Shown: positions 16,836-25,378 of the stretch, one piece after another
How the letters are laid out: every line of letters starts with the position of its first letter
Numbering within the stretch: position 1 is the stretch's first letter
Assembly (NCBI GenBank): GCA_905198745.1
Contig: CAJKDU010000001.1
Span: forward strand, 62,001 to 126,000
Reading direction: 5' to 3'
Source: an uncultured Prevotella sp.
GTDB taxonomy: Bacteria > Bacteroidota > Bacteroidia > Bacteroidales > Bacteroidaceae
DNA length: 64,000 nucleotides
Position numbers and translations under genes: made by a program
Notes under the pieces: model-generated
What the model saw: only the letters and a program-made list of their open reading frames with translations
What the model was told of the DNA's origin: nothing
Database searches by the model: none

Positions 16836-19265
16836 TTAGAAATGCAGGCGTACGTCTACACCTATTTGGCGAGGGTTGGCACGGTTGCCGAACCATTGTT
16901 TCTCGCCTGAGGCACTGCTCTGTAGGGCGAAAGTATTGTAGTGTGTCTGCGTGAGATTTCTGCCCCAGACGGATAGGGTCAAAGCCCCCATATCCAAGTC
17001 GGCATGCGCACCGAGCACGGCATAGAAGTTCTGGGCACGGGTATTGGCCTCGTCCCAGTACACCTTACCCTGGGCGTTGACGTTCATGCCGAAGGTGACG
17101 GCGCGAAACAGACGTGAAGCCAGAGGCTGCCGATAGTCGGCTGTGGCACCAATGGTGTGGACGGGCACGTAGGGCACATACTTGCCCCGATAGTCAACTT
17201 CCACGTCTTCACCATCCACTGTCTGAGTCTCGGCATACTGACGGAAGGTGGCATGGGTGTAGCCATAGCTTGCGGACCAGGAGAGCCTGTCGTCTACAGC
17301 ACTTCCGCGGAGCGTCATCTCCACACCCATACTCCTGCTGCGGCCGGCATTGACCATCATGCGGCCAAATCCGTAGGTGCCCGCCATGACAGAAAGTTGC
17401 TGGTTCTTCACCTGCATATAGTAGGCGGCAAGATCAAGATGAAGGGCGTTGCCAAAGAGATTGAGATGGGCACCGGCCTCATAGTTCCAGCTGGTTTCCG
17501 GCTTGTAGGCTATGGTCGAGTTTATGCGAGCGTAGTCATCATCGGTGTGCGCCACCTCATAGTCACCCCGCATGGCATGCGAGCGGTTGGCATTGAGTTC
17601 GCTCTGCAGAATGTCGGAAAACATCTGTATGTTGTAGCCTCCGGCACGGTAGCCTTTGCTCACCACGGCATACACATTGCTCTCCTTTTTATCTAATTTC
17701 CACGAAATGCCCACCTTGGGCAACAGTTGGTTGAAGGAATTGCATGTTTCCCTGTTCAGATGCGACACCAAGTGGTTGGTTGCTTCCTGTCCCATCACGT
17801 GGGCGGTCATGTTCATCAGCGCCTGCGTGTCATAGCCAATCTTCACGTGGTTATAGTCGTAGCGCAGGCCCAAGGTGGCTGTCAGCCTGGATGTGATGGC
17901 AAGACTCGACTCGTGATACACGCCAAGATTGAACTGCGGTGTATGGAACAAGCCGGGCACGATCATCGCCACGTCCATCTTCACACCGCCGGCACGCTCT
18001 ATGGTCTGCAATGCCATCTGCATGGCCTGTGCCTCGGTCATGCCTTGAGCCTGGAAACGCTGTGCCATGGAAGCAGCCATGGCACTCTTCATTGCGCTTT
18101 CTATAGGTTGCGCGATACGGGTAGTCATTCCTGGACCGAAATCCACAGGGGCCAACGTCTTGAGCCACTGGTAACTGCCGAACACTCCAGTGGTGTAGTT
18201 CCACCTGCGTTCCCCCGTACTCTTCCAGACGAATTCGTGTGTGAGGGCATTGTGAAGTTGTCGCTCGTTGAGCCTCATCATGTCGAGGGGCAGATAATCC
18301 TGGTCCATCTCCATGTTGTCGCGCAGATACTGATAGCTGGTTGTCGACGTCAGCCGATAGCCGTCTCCACGGTATACGGCCGTAAGACCCGCATTGAGCA
18401 CATCGCGCATATACTTGTTGTCGAACGTGGTGTTGGGCATCTGTGCCCAACCCGTGGCCTCATCCAGTTCGCCATAGGGAAAGGCATTCTGTCTTACATA
18501 CTGGTAATCGGCAAGGAAGTCGAACGAAAGGCGGTTGTTGGGAGTATAGCCTAAACGCAGCTTGCCGCCTGCCTCGTTGGCAAGCTCTGCCCTACTCCCT
18601 GTATGGATGTTGCGCATGGCACCATTCTGTCCGTCATAAAAGGCGGCTATTCCGAAGGCCAGCTTATCGGAAATCTTGCCGTAGTGCGACAATTCCAATT
18701 CCCTTCCGAAATGGTTTGTCCATGACAAGCGGATGTCTGTGCCTTGATATTGAAGCGGATTGCGGGTGTAGAGGCGAAGCAGTCCGCCCTCGGTGTTCTG
18801 CCCGTAGAGCGTGCCCTGAGGCCCCCGCAACACGTCTACACGGTCGAGCTGATAAGTGTGGAGGTTGTAGGCCGACTTGCAGACAATGGGCAGTCCGTCC
18901 ACGTAAAGCCCCACAGCTGGATTATTGATGCGCGAACCGATGCCACGCACATAGACCGATGAGGTAAGACGCGAACCGTATGCAGGCATGGTCAACGAGG
19001 GCACATAGGAAGAAAGTGCCCTCAAGTCGTCCACGTGAAGACTTTTGAGTTCTGTTTGCGAATAAGAGGAAGAGCTGAGTGGCTGGCGACGCAACCGGAA
19101 TGTTTCCTTCGGCTGCGCCACCACGACCACTTCGTCGATGTCGTGTACTCTGGAAGAGTCACTCAGGTTATGTTCTCCATTCACATCCTTCAAAGAAGAT
19201 GCACAAACTGCAACAGGAAGAAACATCAATGCCGTAAGTGACCAGGCATTTTTTTTACTTGTCAT
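16836..19265 (-). CDS. TonB-dependent receptor, siderophore/FecA-like
   Basis: 809 aa: a signal peptide (MTSKKNAWSLTALMFLPVAV, cleaved near CASS), a TonB box-like IDEVVVVAQP (residues about 43-52), a plug domain (about 60-175, with VRGIGSRINNPAVGLYVDG and GTLYGQNTEGGLLRLYTRNP) and a barrel ending in IGVDVRLHF with terminal Phe. It has no carboxypeptidase-like N-domain, so it is not SusC-type. It resembles iron-complex receptors; the ligand is unknown. An unusual Ala/Met/Gln-rich segment (MKSAMAASMAQRFQAQGM and onwards, about 45 residues around 390-435) is predicted helical and probably lies in an extracellular loop. It is monocistronic, upstream of and in the same direction as the cbiK operon. 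Confidence 0.85.
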   Translation of the reverse strand: MTSKKNAWSLTALMFLPVAVCASSLKDVNGEHNLSDSSRVHDIDEVVVVAQPKETFRLRRQPLSSSSYSQTELKSLHVDDLRALSSYVPSLTMPAYGSRLTSSVYVRGIGSRINNPAVGLYVDGLPIVCKSAYNLHTYQLDRVDVLRGPQGTLYGQNTEGGLLRLYTRNPLQYQGTDIRLSWTNHFGRELELSHYGKISDKLAFGIAAFYDGQNGAMRNIHTGSRAELANEAGGKLRLGYTPNNRLSFDFLADYQYVRQNAFPYGELDEATGWAQMPNTTFDNKYMRDVLNAGLTAVYRGDGYRLTSTTSYQYLRDNMEMDQDYLPLDMMRLNERQLHNALTHEFVWKSTGERRWNYTTGVFGSYQWLKTLAPVDFGPGMTTRIAQPIESAMKSAMAASMAQRFQAQGMTEAQAMQMALQTIERAGGVKMDVAMIVPGLFHTPQFNLGVYHESSLAITSRLTATLGLRYDYNHVKIGYDTQALMNMTAHVMGQEATNHLVSHLNRETCNSFNQLLPKVGISWKLDKKESNVYAVVSKGYRAGGYNIQMFSDILQSELNANRSHAMRGDYEVAHTDDDYARINSTIAYKPETSWNYEAGAHLNLFGNALHLDLAAYYMQVKNQQLSVMAGTYGFGRMMVNAGRSRSMGVEMTLRGSAVDDRLSWSASYGYTHATFRQYAETQTVDGEDVEVDYRGKYVPYVPVHTIGATADYRQPLASRLFRAVTFGMNVNAQGKVYWDEANTRAQNFYAVLGAHADLDMGALTLSVWGRNLTQTHYNTFALQSSASGEKQWFGNRANPRQIGVDVRLHF

Positions 19266-19296
19266 TGCTTTTGTTTTGTTACCTTTTTAACGGGTG

Positions 19297-19304
19297 CAAA
19301 ATTA
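19297..19304 (-). promoter_or_regulatory. -7 element for the 809-aa receptor gene
   Basis: The minus strand reads TAATTTTG (TAnnTTTG), 31 bp before the start codon. No good -33 match is seen, so strength or regulation may depend on an activator. Confidence 0.5.
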
Positions 19305-19373
19305 CAACAATCCTGCAGCATGAGAAATCCTTATTTATGAGGATATTCATCTTCCGGCAACAAGGCAGTAGCA

Positions 19374-20363
19374 TCAGTCGTTCCACATGCCACAATAAGG
19401 GCAACGCCCCTTGCGGTGGAGTTGGGCTCCGCAGTTGCCGCACACGTAGCAGCAACGGGCATGGAACCAGTAGCGCTGAAGGGCAAAGAAGATATAGGCT
19501 GCCCAAAGAATGTAGCCTATATAATATAAGGTGGTGATGCTAAATACAATGTAATCAATGGCGCACACGCCAGCCAAGCCGCAGAGATAGAGCACAGCTT
19601 CGCCCAAGGGCATCTGCTTGCGCACATCGTCTACCACAGCCAATGCCACGATGAGCATCGCCCAAACGGACACAAGGAAAATGCTCAGGATGGTGGGCAC
19701 CGTGAAGGGATTGAGTGTGGGATGGAAATAGAAATGCCGCCACGTTTCTGGAGCGAACAGTTGGATGCTGGCATAGAACGTGGCTGCCGACGCCACAAGA
19801 ATGGCAAGCAGCGTGGGATAGAAGGAGTCTATGTCGTTGAAGTGCACTATCTTGGCATTCTTCTTGGCAATCTTACGCATCAGGTAGGCTGATCCCATCA
19901 GCGCGATGATGCCCAGGAAGATAAGCAAATGAATGTCGGAGAATGTGGAAATGAACTGCGAGATTGGGTCATCGGGTTCCACCTTCTTGAGCAAGGTCGA
20001 TTCGTGTGTCCAGCCGAAGGTTTCCTGATCGCGTGCCAACTGCACCCACACAGAGTCTACGGAGTCGGCTGGCAACACACGTATGTCTGCCACTACCAGG
20101 TTGTCGTGCCTATACACCACCACCGAGTCGGTGTCGAAGTGGCTGAGCAATTCTTCGGGTTGCTGGCGGAGGAGCACGAGCGAATCGCTCTTCACCACGA
20201 AGTTGTAGTTGTTGGTGTAGTGGTGTTTGTCGTAGAACGAGATAGAGTCGCGTTGGCGCTCGCTGTAGCCTGTGAGCACGCCGCGATGACCATAGTTGCT
20301 GTAGCACGAGGTGAATGCCAGCAAGGCTGCCATCACCCCAATGAGGTTAAGTATTCTCCGCAT
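19374..20363 (-). CDS. Lipoprotein-signal multi-pass membrane protein with C-terminal zinc ribbon
   Basis: 329 aa. A lipobox-like LLAFTSC (Cys about residue 20) begins it. The N-terminal half (about 25-135) is soluble and contains an SH3-like segment (WVQLARDQETFGWTHESTL). Then come about five membrane helices (140-285) and a C-terminal zinc ribbon with four cysteines (CGNCGAQLHRKGRCPYCG). I recognise the type as a conserved Bacteroidales protein of unknown function. If the N-terminus is exported, the zinc ribbon's side depends on helix number; an odd number places it in the cytoplasm. Its start overlaps the end of the U32 gene by 17 bp, so it belongs to the metA-U32 transcript. Confidence 0.75.
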   Translation of the reverse strand: MRRILNLIGVMAALLAFTSCYSNYGHRGVLTGYSERQRDSISFYDKHHYTNNYNFVVKSDSLVLLRQQPEELLSHFDTDSVVVYRHDNLVVADIRVLPADSVDSVWVQLARDQETFGWTHESTLLKKVEPDDPISQFISTFSDIHLLIFLGIIALMGSAYLMRKIAKKNAKIVHFNDIDSFYPTLLAILVASAATFYASIQLFAPETWRHFYFHPTLNPFTVPTILSIFLVSVWAMLIVALAVVDDVRKQMPLGEAVLYLCGLAGVCAIDYIVFSITTLYYIGYILWAAYIFFALQRYWFHARCCYVCGNCGAQLHRKGRCPYCGMWND

Positions 20364-22278
20364 AAATATTCATTTGACAGTGTTTGCAATCGAACTCGAG
20401 CTTGAACATCTTGCCGTCGGGCAAAGTGAGGAATAAGGGTTCTCGCCAAGCGGGTTGCTTGCCGCCACGTTTCACGCAGTAGCCCAACGTATAGCGCAGA
20501 CAGTATCGGCAGGTCATGATGTGGCGCAAGTCTGCCACAGCCTCTCCTTGGTTGTCAAACCGGGCAATGTGTGGGTCGGACGCCACCTCATAGGCTTCCG
20601 GCACTCCCGTTATGCCACAATCGGCATAAAAACGGCGCGCCTTGCTGTTGGCCACATTGGCCAGAGTCAGCACCCTCGGAGCATCTCCCCTTACGCTGGA
20701 TGCCTGTGCATGGGGAATGGTCTCTCCCACTTCGAGTGCCAGCGACTGTTGCTGGAGCCGGTCTATGGCGGCACGACGCAAGTCGGCAAGTACACTGGAG
20801 GGAATGAATAGAGCCTTCACCTCGGGTGCAATGGACATTTCCGCTGCTTCATAGGGTGTGTTGCCCAACTTGGACAGTTGCCTGCGAATGTTTTCTTCCT
20901 GCGGCTTTTGTGCCGTTTGATGGGCAAACACGCACTCGGCAATGCCTTTCCGCCCAGCCTCGTCGGTGACAATGAGCGAGAAGCCTGATGCCGTAGCTAC
21001 AAGATTCATGCCTATTGTCATCTTGCGCTCGGCTGAGGGCTTCGACAATACCCGTTCGAATTCCATATCGTTGTTGCGGTAGAGAGCCATGCCGGCATGC
21101 AGGTGCCGGGGCATCTTGAGGGGGAACAAACGGTTGCCTCGCTCCACGCGGTTCACGCGGAAGCCCTCCAGCTCACGGTCTTCATTGATGAAGCAAAGTC
21201 CGTCACCGTTGGCAAACGTGGCTGTTCCTGCCACATTGAACGAATTGCCCCGCAGTTCCTTCACATAGCCCACATACTCTCCCATGGCTTTAGGCGTGTC
21301 AAACGAGGCAATGTCGGGTTGTCTGCCGTGAAGGAAGTAGTGGGTAAAACCACGGTTGAACGTTTTCTTCAGATTGGGTTGGAACGTGTAGCTCACCTTG
21401 CCCAGCGAGGCACGTCGATAGAGGGCAGGGTTACGGGCTATGATTTCGTTGATGCGCTGGCTATAGGCCGCCACGACGTTTTTCACATAGACGGCGTCCT
21501 TGAGTCGGCCTTCTATCTTGAACGACACGGCTCCCGACTGCATCAAGGCTTCCAGTTCGTCTATCTGACACATGTCCTTGAGCGAGAGCAAATGGCGGTC
21601 ATGCTCCCAGGTCTTTCCCGAAGCATCCACCAAGTCGAACTTCAGTCGGCAGAACTGCGCACAGGCACCGCGGTTGGCGCTGCGTCCGAAGCAGTGTTGG
21701 GAGGCATAGCACGCACCCGAATAGCTCACGCACAAGGCACCATGAACAAACACCTCAAGTTCCACGTCTGGATTGTCGCGGTGTATTTGGCTGATTTCCT
21801 CGAGAGAGAGTTCACGGGCAAGCACCACGCGGTCGAAGCCAATACTATAGAGCCACTTCACCTTCTCGCCGCTGCGGTTGTCTGTCTGTGTACTGGCGTG
21901 CAAGGCAGGCATGCGCTTGCCTTCGGCACGGAGCCGCTGACGCACGTCGTCCATCTCGTGCGCCATCATCTCCAGCACGGCCATGTCCTGCACGAGAATG
22001 GCATCCACGCCAATTTCTGCCAGACTGACAAGCGTGGCACGCAGCTGTTCGAGTTCGTTCTCATAGACAATGGTGTTGACCGTCACGTAGACCTTGGCAC
22101 CAAACTGGTGGGCATAGCGGCAAAGAGTGGCTATGTCGGCAAGCGAATTGCCCGCTGCGGCTCGTGCGCCAAACTGCGGTGCGCCCATGTAGACGGCATC
22201 CGCCCCATGGTCTATGGCTGCCATGCCACATTCCAGGTTCTTGGCCGGTGCAAGGAGTTCGATAGTTCTTGTCATCAT
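20347..22278 (-). CDS. U32-family peptidase / tRNA hydroxylation-type protein
   Basis: 643 aa, with the start at 22278 overlapping the metA stop (ATGA). N-terminal signatures: LLAPAKNLECGMAAIDHGADAVYMGAP, FVHGALCVSYSG, then NRGACAQFCRLKFDL and FKIEGRLKDAVYVKNVV, the PROSITE-like core of peptidase family U32. The extended C-terminal part (about 400-643) with late cysteines (CRYCLRYTLGYC, CKHCQMN) matches the longer Bacteroidetes form. Family members were named collagenase-like; better-studied ones (TrhP/RlhA type) act in RNA hydroxylation with iron-sulfur clusters. The assignment to peptidase or RNA hydroxylation is not certain here. Confidence 0.85.
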   Translation of the reverse strand: MMTRTIELLAPAKNLECGMAAIDHGADAVYMGAPQFGARAAAGNSLADIATLCRYAHQFGAKVYVTVNTIVYENELEQLRATLVSLAEIGVDAILVQDMAVLEMMAHEMDDVRQRLRAEGKRMPALHASTQTDNRSGEKVKWLYSIGFDRVVLARELSLEEISQIHRDNPDVELEVFVHGALCVSYSGACYASQHCFGRSANRGACAQFCRLKFDLVDASGKTWEHDRHLLSLKDMCQIDELEALMQSGAVSFKIEGRLKDAVYVKNVVAAYSQRINEIIARNPALYRRASLGKVSYTFQPNLKKTFNRGFTHYFLHGRQPDIASFDTPKAMGEYVGYVKELRGNSFNVAGTATFANGDGLCFINEDRELEGFRVNRVERGNRLFPLKMPRHLHAGMALYRNNDMEFERVLSKPSAERKMTIGMNLVATASGFSLIVTDEAGRKGIAECVFAHQTAQKPQEENIRRQLSKLGNTPYEAAEMSIAPEVKALFIPSSVLADLRRAAIDRLQQQSLALEVGETIPHAQASSVRGDAPRVLTLANVANSKARRFYADCGITGVPEAYEVASDPHIARFDNQGEAVADLRHIMTCRYCLRYTLGYCVKRGGKQPAWREPLFLTLPDGKMFKLEFDCKHCQMNIYAENT

Positions 22279-23192
22279 TTAATGTCGTTGATGTCGAATG
22301 GAGTCTCTTGATAAACGTAGTAGTTTATCCAGTTGCTGAACAACAGATTGGCGTGTGCACGCCAAGTGACGATAGGCTGTTCATCGGGATTGTCGTTCCT
22401 GTAATAGTGTTTCGGCAAGTCCACGTCGTCACGCTTGCCCCTATCGCGCCGGTATTCACAGTCGAGCGTGATGGGCGAATACTCCAAGTGTCCGGTGACA
22501 AAGAATTCCCTGCCACCTCGTGCCATGACCATGCTCACGCCGCTCTCGGGCGACTCTGCGAGGAGTTCCAGCTGTTTGTTGGCAAGCACATCGTCCTTGT
22601 GTATCTCCGTGTGGCGGCTGTGCGGCATGTTGAATACGTCATCGAACCCACGGAAGATGGGTTGCTGTGGGTCAAGGGGATAAGTGGGAAACACGCCGAA
22701 CATCTTTTTCTTCAACGGATATTTGGGGATGCCATAATGATAGTAGAGTCCTGCCTGGGCAGCCCAGCAGATGTAGAGCGTGCTGGTGACGTGGTTTTTC
22801 GCCCAACTGAAGATTTGCGTTATCTCCTCCCAGTAGCCCACCTCTTCAAAGTCGAGTTGTTCCACAGGTGCTCCGGTGATGATCATGCCGTCGAACTTCT
22901 CGTCCTTCATCTCGTCGAAGTCACGGTAGAACATCATCATGTGTTCTATGGGCGTGTTCTTGGGTGTATGGCTCTTGAGTTTCATGAAGTGGATGTCGAG
23001 CTGCAAGGGCGTGTTCGACAACAGGCGCACCAAGTCGGTCTCGGTGGTAATCTTGAGGGGCATCAAGTTTAGAATGACAATGCGCAGCGGACGGATATCC
23101 TGTGTCGTGGCACGCGTATTGTCCATCACAAATATATTCTCCTTCTTCAGCAATTCTATTGCCGGGAGTTTATCGGGTAATCTTAAAGGCAT
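22275..23192 (-). CDS. metA: Homoserine O-acyltransferase MetA (predicted acetyl-specific)
   Basis: 305 aa, full length. Catalytic Cys142 is in YICWAAQAG, and the family segments NLMPLK, TGAPVE and PTYPLD are present. Residue 111 is Glu (GAPVE). In characterised MetA enzymes Glu at this site goes with acetyl-CoA use and Gly with succinyl-CoA, so O-acetylhomoserine is the predicted product despite the usual name homoserine O-succinyltransferase. It is the first committed step of methionine synthesis. The gene has its own consensus promoter (23212-23242), and its stop overlaps the U32 gene start. I see no SAM riboswitch in the short leader. Confidence 0.92.
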   Translation of the reverse strand: MPLRLPDKLPAIELLKKENIFVMDNTRATTQDIRPLRIVILNLMPLKITTETDLVRLLSNTPLQLDIHFMKLKSHTPKNTPIEHMMMFYRDFDEMKDEKFDGMIITGAPVEQLDFEEVGYWEEITQIFSWAKNHVTSTLYICWAAQAGLYYHYGIPKYPLKKKMFGVFPTYPLDPQQPIFRGFDDVFNMPHSRHTEIHKDDVLANKQLELLAESPESGVSMVMARGGREFFVTGHLEYSPITLDCEYRRDRGKRDDVDLPKHYYRNDNPDEQPIVTWRAHANLLFSNWINYYVYQETPFDINDIK

Positions 23193-23211
23193 AGCTATAC
23201 GTAATTTGTTG

Positions 23212-23242
23212 CAAAATTACAACAAATCAGAGAGATGACAAA
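23212..23242 (-). promoter_or_regulatory. metA promoter, Bacteroidetes type
   Basis: On the minus strand TTTG (23242-23239), a 19-nt spacer and TAATTTTG (23219-23212), 20 bp before the start codon, leaving a very short leader. Confidence 0.75.
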
Positions 23243-23254
23243 ACTTAATTCACG

Positions 23255-23295
23255 AAAAAAGGTGAAAGACCGGCTTTGCAGCCTCGGCCTTTCAC
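23255..23295 (-). terminator. Rho-independent terminator after the M13 peptidase gene
   Basis: The stem GGTGAAAG.CCG pairs with CGG.CTTTCACC (23261-23295). On the minus strand TTTTTT follows (plus A-run 23255-23260). It lies 24 bp from the peptidase stop and just upstream of the metA promoter. Confidence 0.85.
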
Positions 23296-23319
23296 CCTTC
23301 CCATTATTTTCTTTTTACC

Positions 23320-25356
23320 CTACCAGAGTTCCAGTCGCTGTGCTTTGGGGATAAACATCTTGTCGCCTTCCTTGATGCCGAATGCGTCATACCACATGTC
23401 AATGTGGGGCAGCGCACCGTCTACGCGCCACTTGCCGAGTGAGTGTGGGTCGCTCTTGGTGAGGTTACGTATTTCCTTGTCGGTCATGTTGCCGGCCCAC
23501 ACGCCTGCATAGGCCAGGAAGAAACGCTGGTCGGCGGTGAAGCCGTCTTTCTCGGGCAGCGGATTGTCCTTCGTGGCGTTGCGGTAAGCGTTGAACGAAA
23601 CCATGAGGCCTCCGTGGTCTGCCAGGTTCTCGCCGATGGTCAGGTCGCCGTTGGCATTGAGGTCGGGAAGCACCTTGATGGCCGAGAAGAAGTTGGCATA
23701 CATGCGGGCACGCTCGTTGAAGTTCTTGGCGTCGCTGGCTGTCCACCAGTCGCGCATGTTTCCGTCCTTGTCGTAGTTGCGTCCCTGGTCATCGAATCCA
23801 TGGGTCATCTCGTGGCCAATCACCACGCCGATGGCACCATAGTTGAAGGCATCGTCGGCCTCCATGTCGAAGAAAGGCTTCTGCAGGATGCCTGCAGGGA
23901 AACAAATCTCGTTGGTGGTCGGGTTGTAGTAGGCATTCACCGTCTGCGGTGTCATCTGCCACTCGTCCTTGTCGACGGGCTTTCCTGCCTTGGTCTCCAC
24001 CTCGTGAGCGTTCCAGAAGCGGCGGCATGCCACCACATTCTCATAGAACGACTTGGCGGGGTCGATGGTGAGCTTGCTCAAGTCGGTCCACTTGTTGGGG
24101 TAGCCAATCTTCACATAGAAGTGGTTAAGCTTGTCGAGAGCTGCGGCCTTGGTGGTGTCGCTCATCCAGGTCTGTGCCTGTATGCGCTCTGCGAGCGAGG
24201 CCTGCAGGTTCTTCACCAGCTTCTCCATGCGCTCCTTGGCTGCCGGCGGGAAGAACTGCTTCACGTACATGCGGCCCAAAGCCTCGCCCATCTGTCCCTG
24301 TACCAGGTTGGTGGCACGCTTCCAGCGGGGGAAGTTCTGCTGGCGACCGCGCATGGTCTTGCCGAAGAAGTCGAAGTTGGCATCCTCCACCTCGTCACTC
24401 AGATAGTTGGCGGCAGAGCAGATGGCCTCCCACTCCATATAGGCACGGAGGGCATTGGCGCTGATAGAAGCGAAATACTTGTTGGCGCCTTCGAGGAATG
24501 TGGGCTGACCGACGATCATCTGCTGAATGTCGGCTGCCTTCACACCCTGTGCCAGGCACAGGCCTTCCACGTTGAATGCGGGATACAGCTGCTTGAACTG
24601 CTGGAGTGTCATCTTGTTGTAGTTGGCCTCCACGTCGCGCAGTTCTGTGCGGCTCTTGCTCACCTTGGCCAGAGCAGTCTCCACGTCGAGTATGTCGTGC
24701 ATCTTCTGTTCTGCCACTTTCTGCTTGAAGCCGAACATGCCGAACATGCGCACGATGTGCTTCTTGTAGGCCTCACGGATGTTCTTGGTGGCTTCATCGT
24801 TGTCGATGTAGTATTCCTTCTGTCCGAGAGTGATGCCGCCCTGGTAGATGTTGAGGATGTTCTGGCTGGCGTTTTTCTCGTCGGCACCGAAGCCTACGCC
24901 CATGGGGAAGCCGTAGCCTTCCACGGCATACTTGAGCTGGAGAGCCTGGAGCGACTTCACGTCCTTGGCTTTCTCCATCTCCTTGAGCAGCGGCATGAGC
25001 GGTTTCACGCCGTCCTTGTTGCGGCGCATGGAGTCCATGGCCAGTTTGTAGTAGTCGCTCAACTTCTTTTCCACGGTGCCTTGGGCATAGTGGCCCTTGA
25101 GCAGTTCGTTGAGAATACCGTTGATGCGCTTGTTGTTGTCTTCTGCCAGACGGTCGAAGCTGCCGTAGCGCGAATAGGCGGCAGGCAGCGGGTTGTCCTT
25201 GATCCACCCGCCACAGGCAAACTGATAGAAGTCGGTGCCAGGCTGGACAGTCTTGTCGAAGTCGGCACTGTGGAGTCCCGAGCCCAACGTCTGTGCCACG
25301 CCAGCAAGGGGCATGGCAGCCATTACCATCATGGGGATAATGCTTTTCATTTTCAT
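23320..25356 (-). CDS. pepO: M13-family (neprilysin-like) zinc metallopeptidase PepO
   Basis: 678 aa with a signal peptide (cleaved near AGVAQ). The C-terminal catalytic domain has the zinc motif HEMTH (about residue 514, in VVIGHEMTHGFDDQG), the downstream glutamate in ENLADHGGL and the substrate-binding NAYYNPTTNEI. The N-terminal M13 domain (about 35-420) is complete. The family cleaves peptides in the periplasm or at the cell surface; PepO of Porphyromonas is an endothelin-converting-enzyme-like member. It is the last gene of coaW-ABC-F-pepO, 22 bp after the ABC-F gene. An alternative start two codons later is possible. Confidence 0.92.
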   Translation of the reverse strand: MKMKSIIPMMVMAAMPLAGVAQTLGSGLHSADFDKTVQPGTDFYQFACGGWIKDNPLPAAYSRYGSFDRLAEDNNKRINGILNELLKGHYAQGTVEKKLSDYYKLAMDSMRRNKDGVKPLMPLLKEMEKAKDVKSLQALQLKYAVEGYGFPMGVGFGADEKNASQNILNIYQGGITLGQKEYYIDNDEATKNIREAYKKHIVRMFGMFGFKQKVAEQKMHDILDVETALAKVSKSRTELRDVEANYNKMTLQQFKQLYPAFNVEGLCLAQGVKAADIQQMIVGQPTFLEGANKYFASISANALRAYMEWEAICSAANYLSDEVEDANFDFFGKTMRGRQQNFPRWKRATNLVQGQMGEALGRMYVKQFFPPAAKERMEKLVKNLQASLAERIQAQTWMSDTTKAAALDKLNHFYVKIGYPNKWTDLSKLTIDPAKSFYENVVACRRFWNAHEVETKAGKPVDKDEWQMTPQTVNAYYNPTTNEICFPAGILQKPFFDMEADDAFNYGAIGVVIGHEMTHGFDDQGRNYDKDGNMRDWWTASDAKNFNERARMYANFFSAIKVLPDLNANGDLTIGENLADHGGLMVSFNAYRNATKDNPLPEKDGFTADQRFFLAYAGVWAGNMTDKEIRNLTKSDPHSLGKWRVDGALPHIDMWYDAFGIKEGDKMFIPKAQRLELW

Positions 25357-25378
25357 ATTGTTATTATGTTTTATGGTT

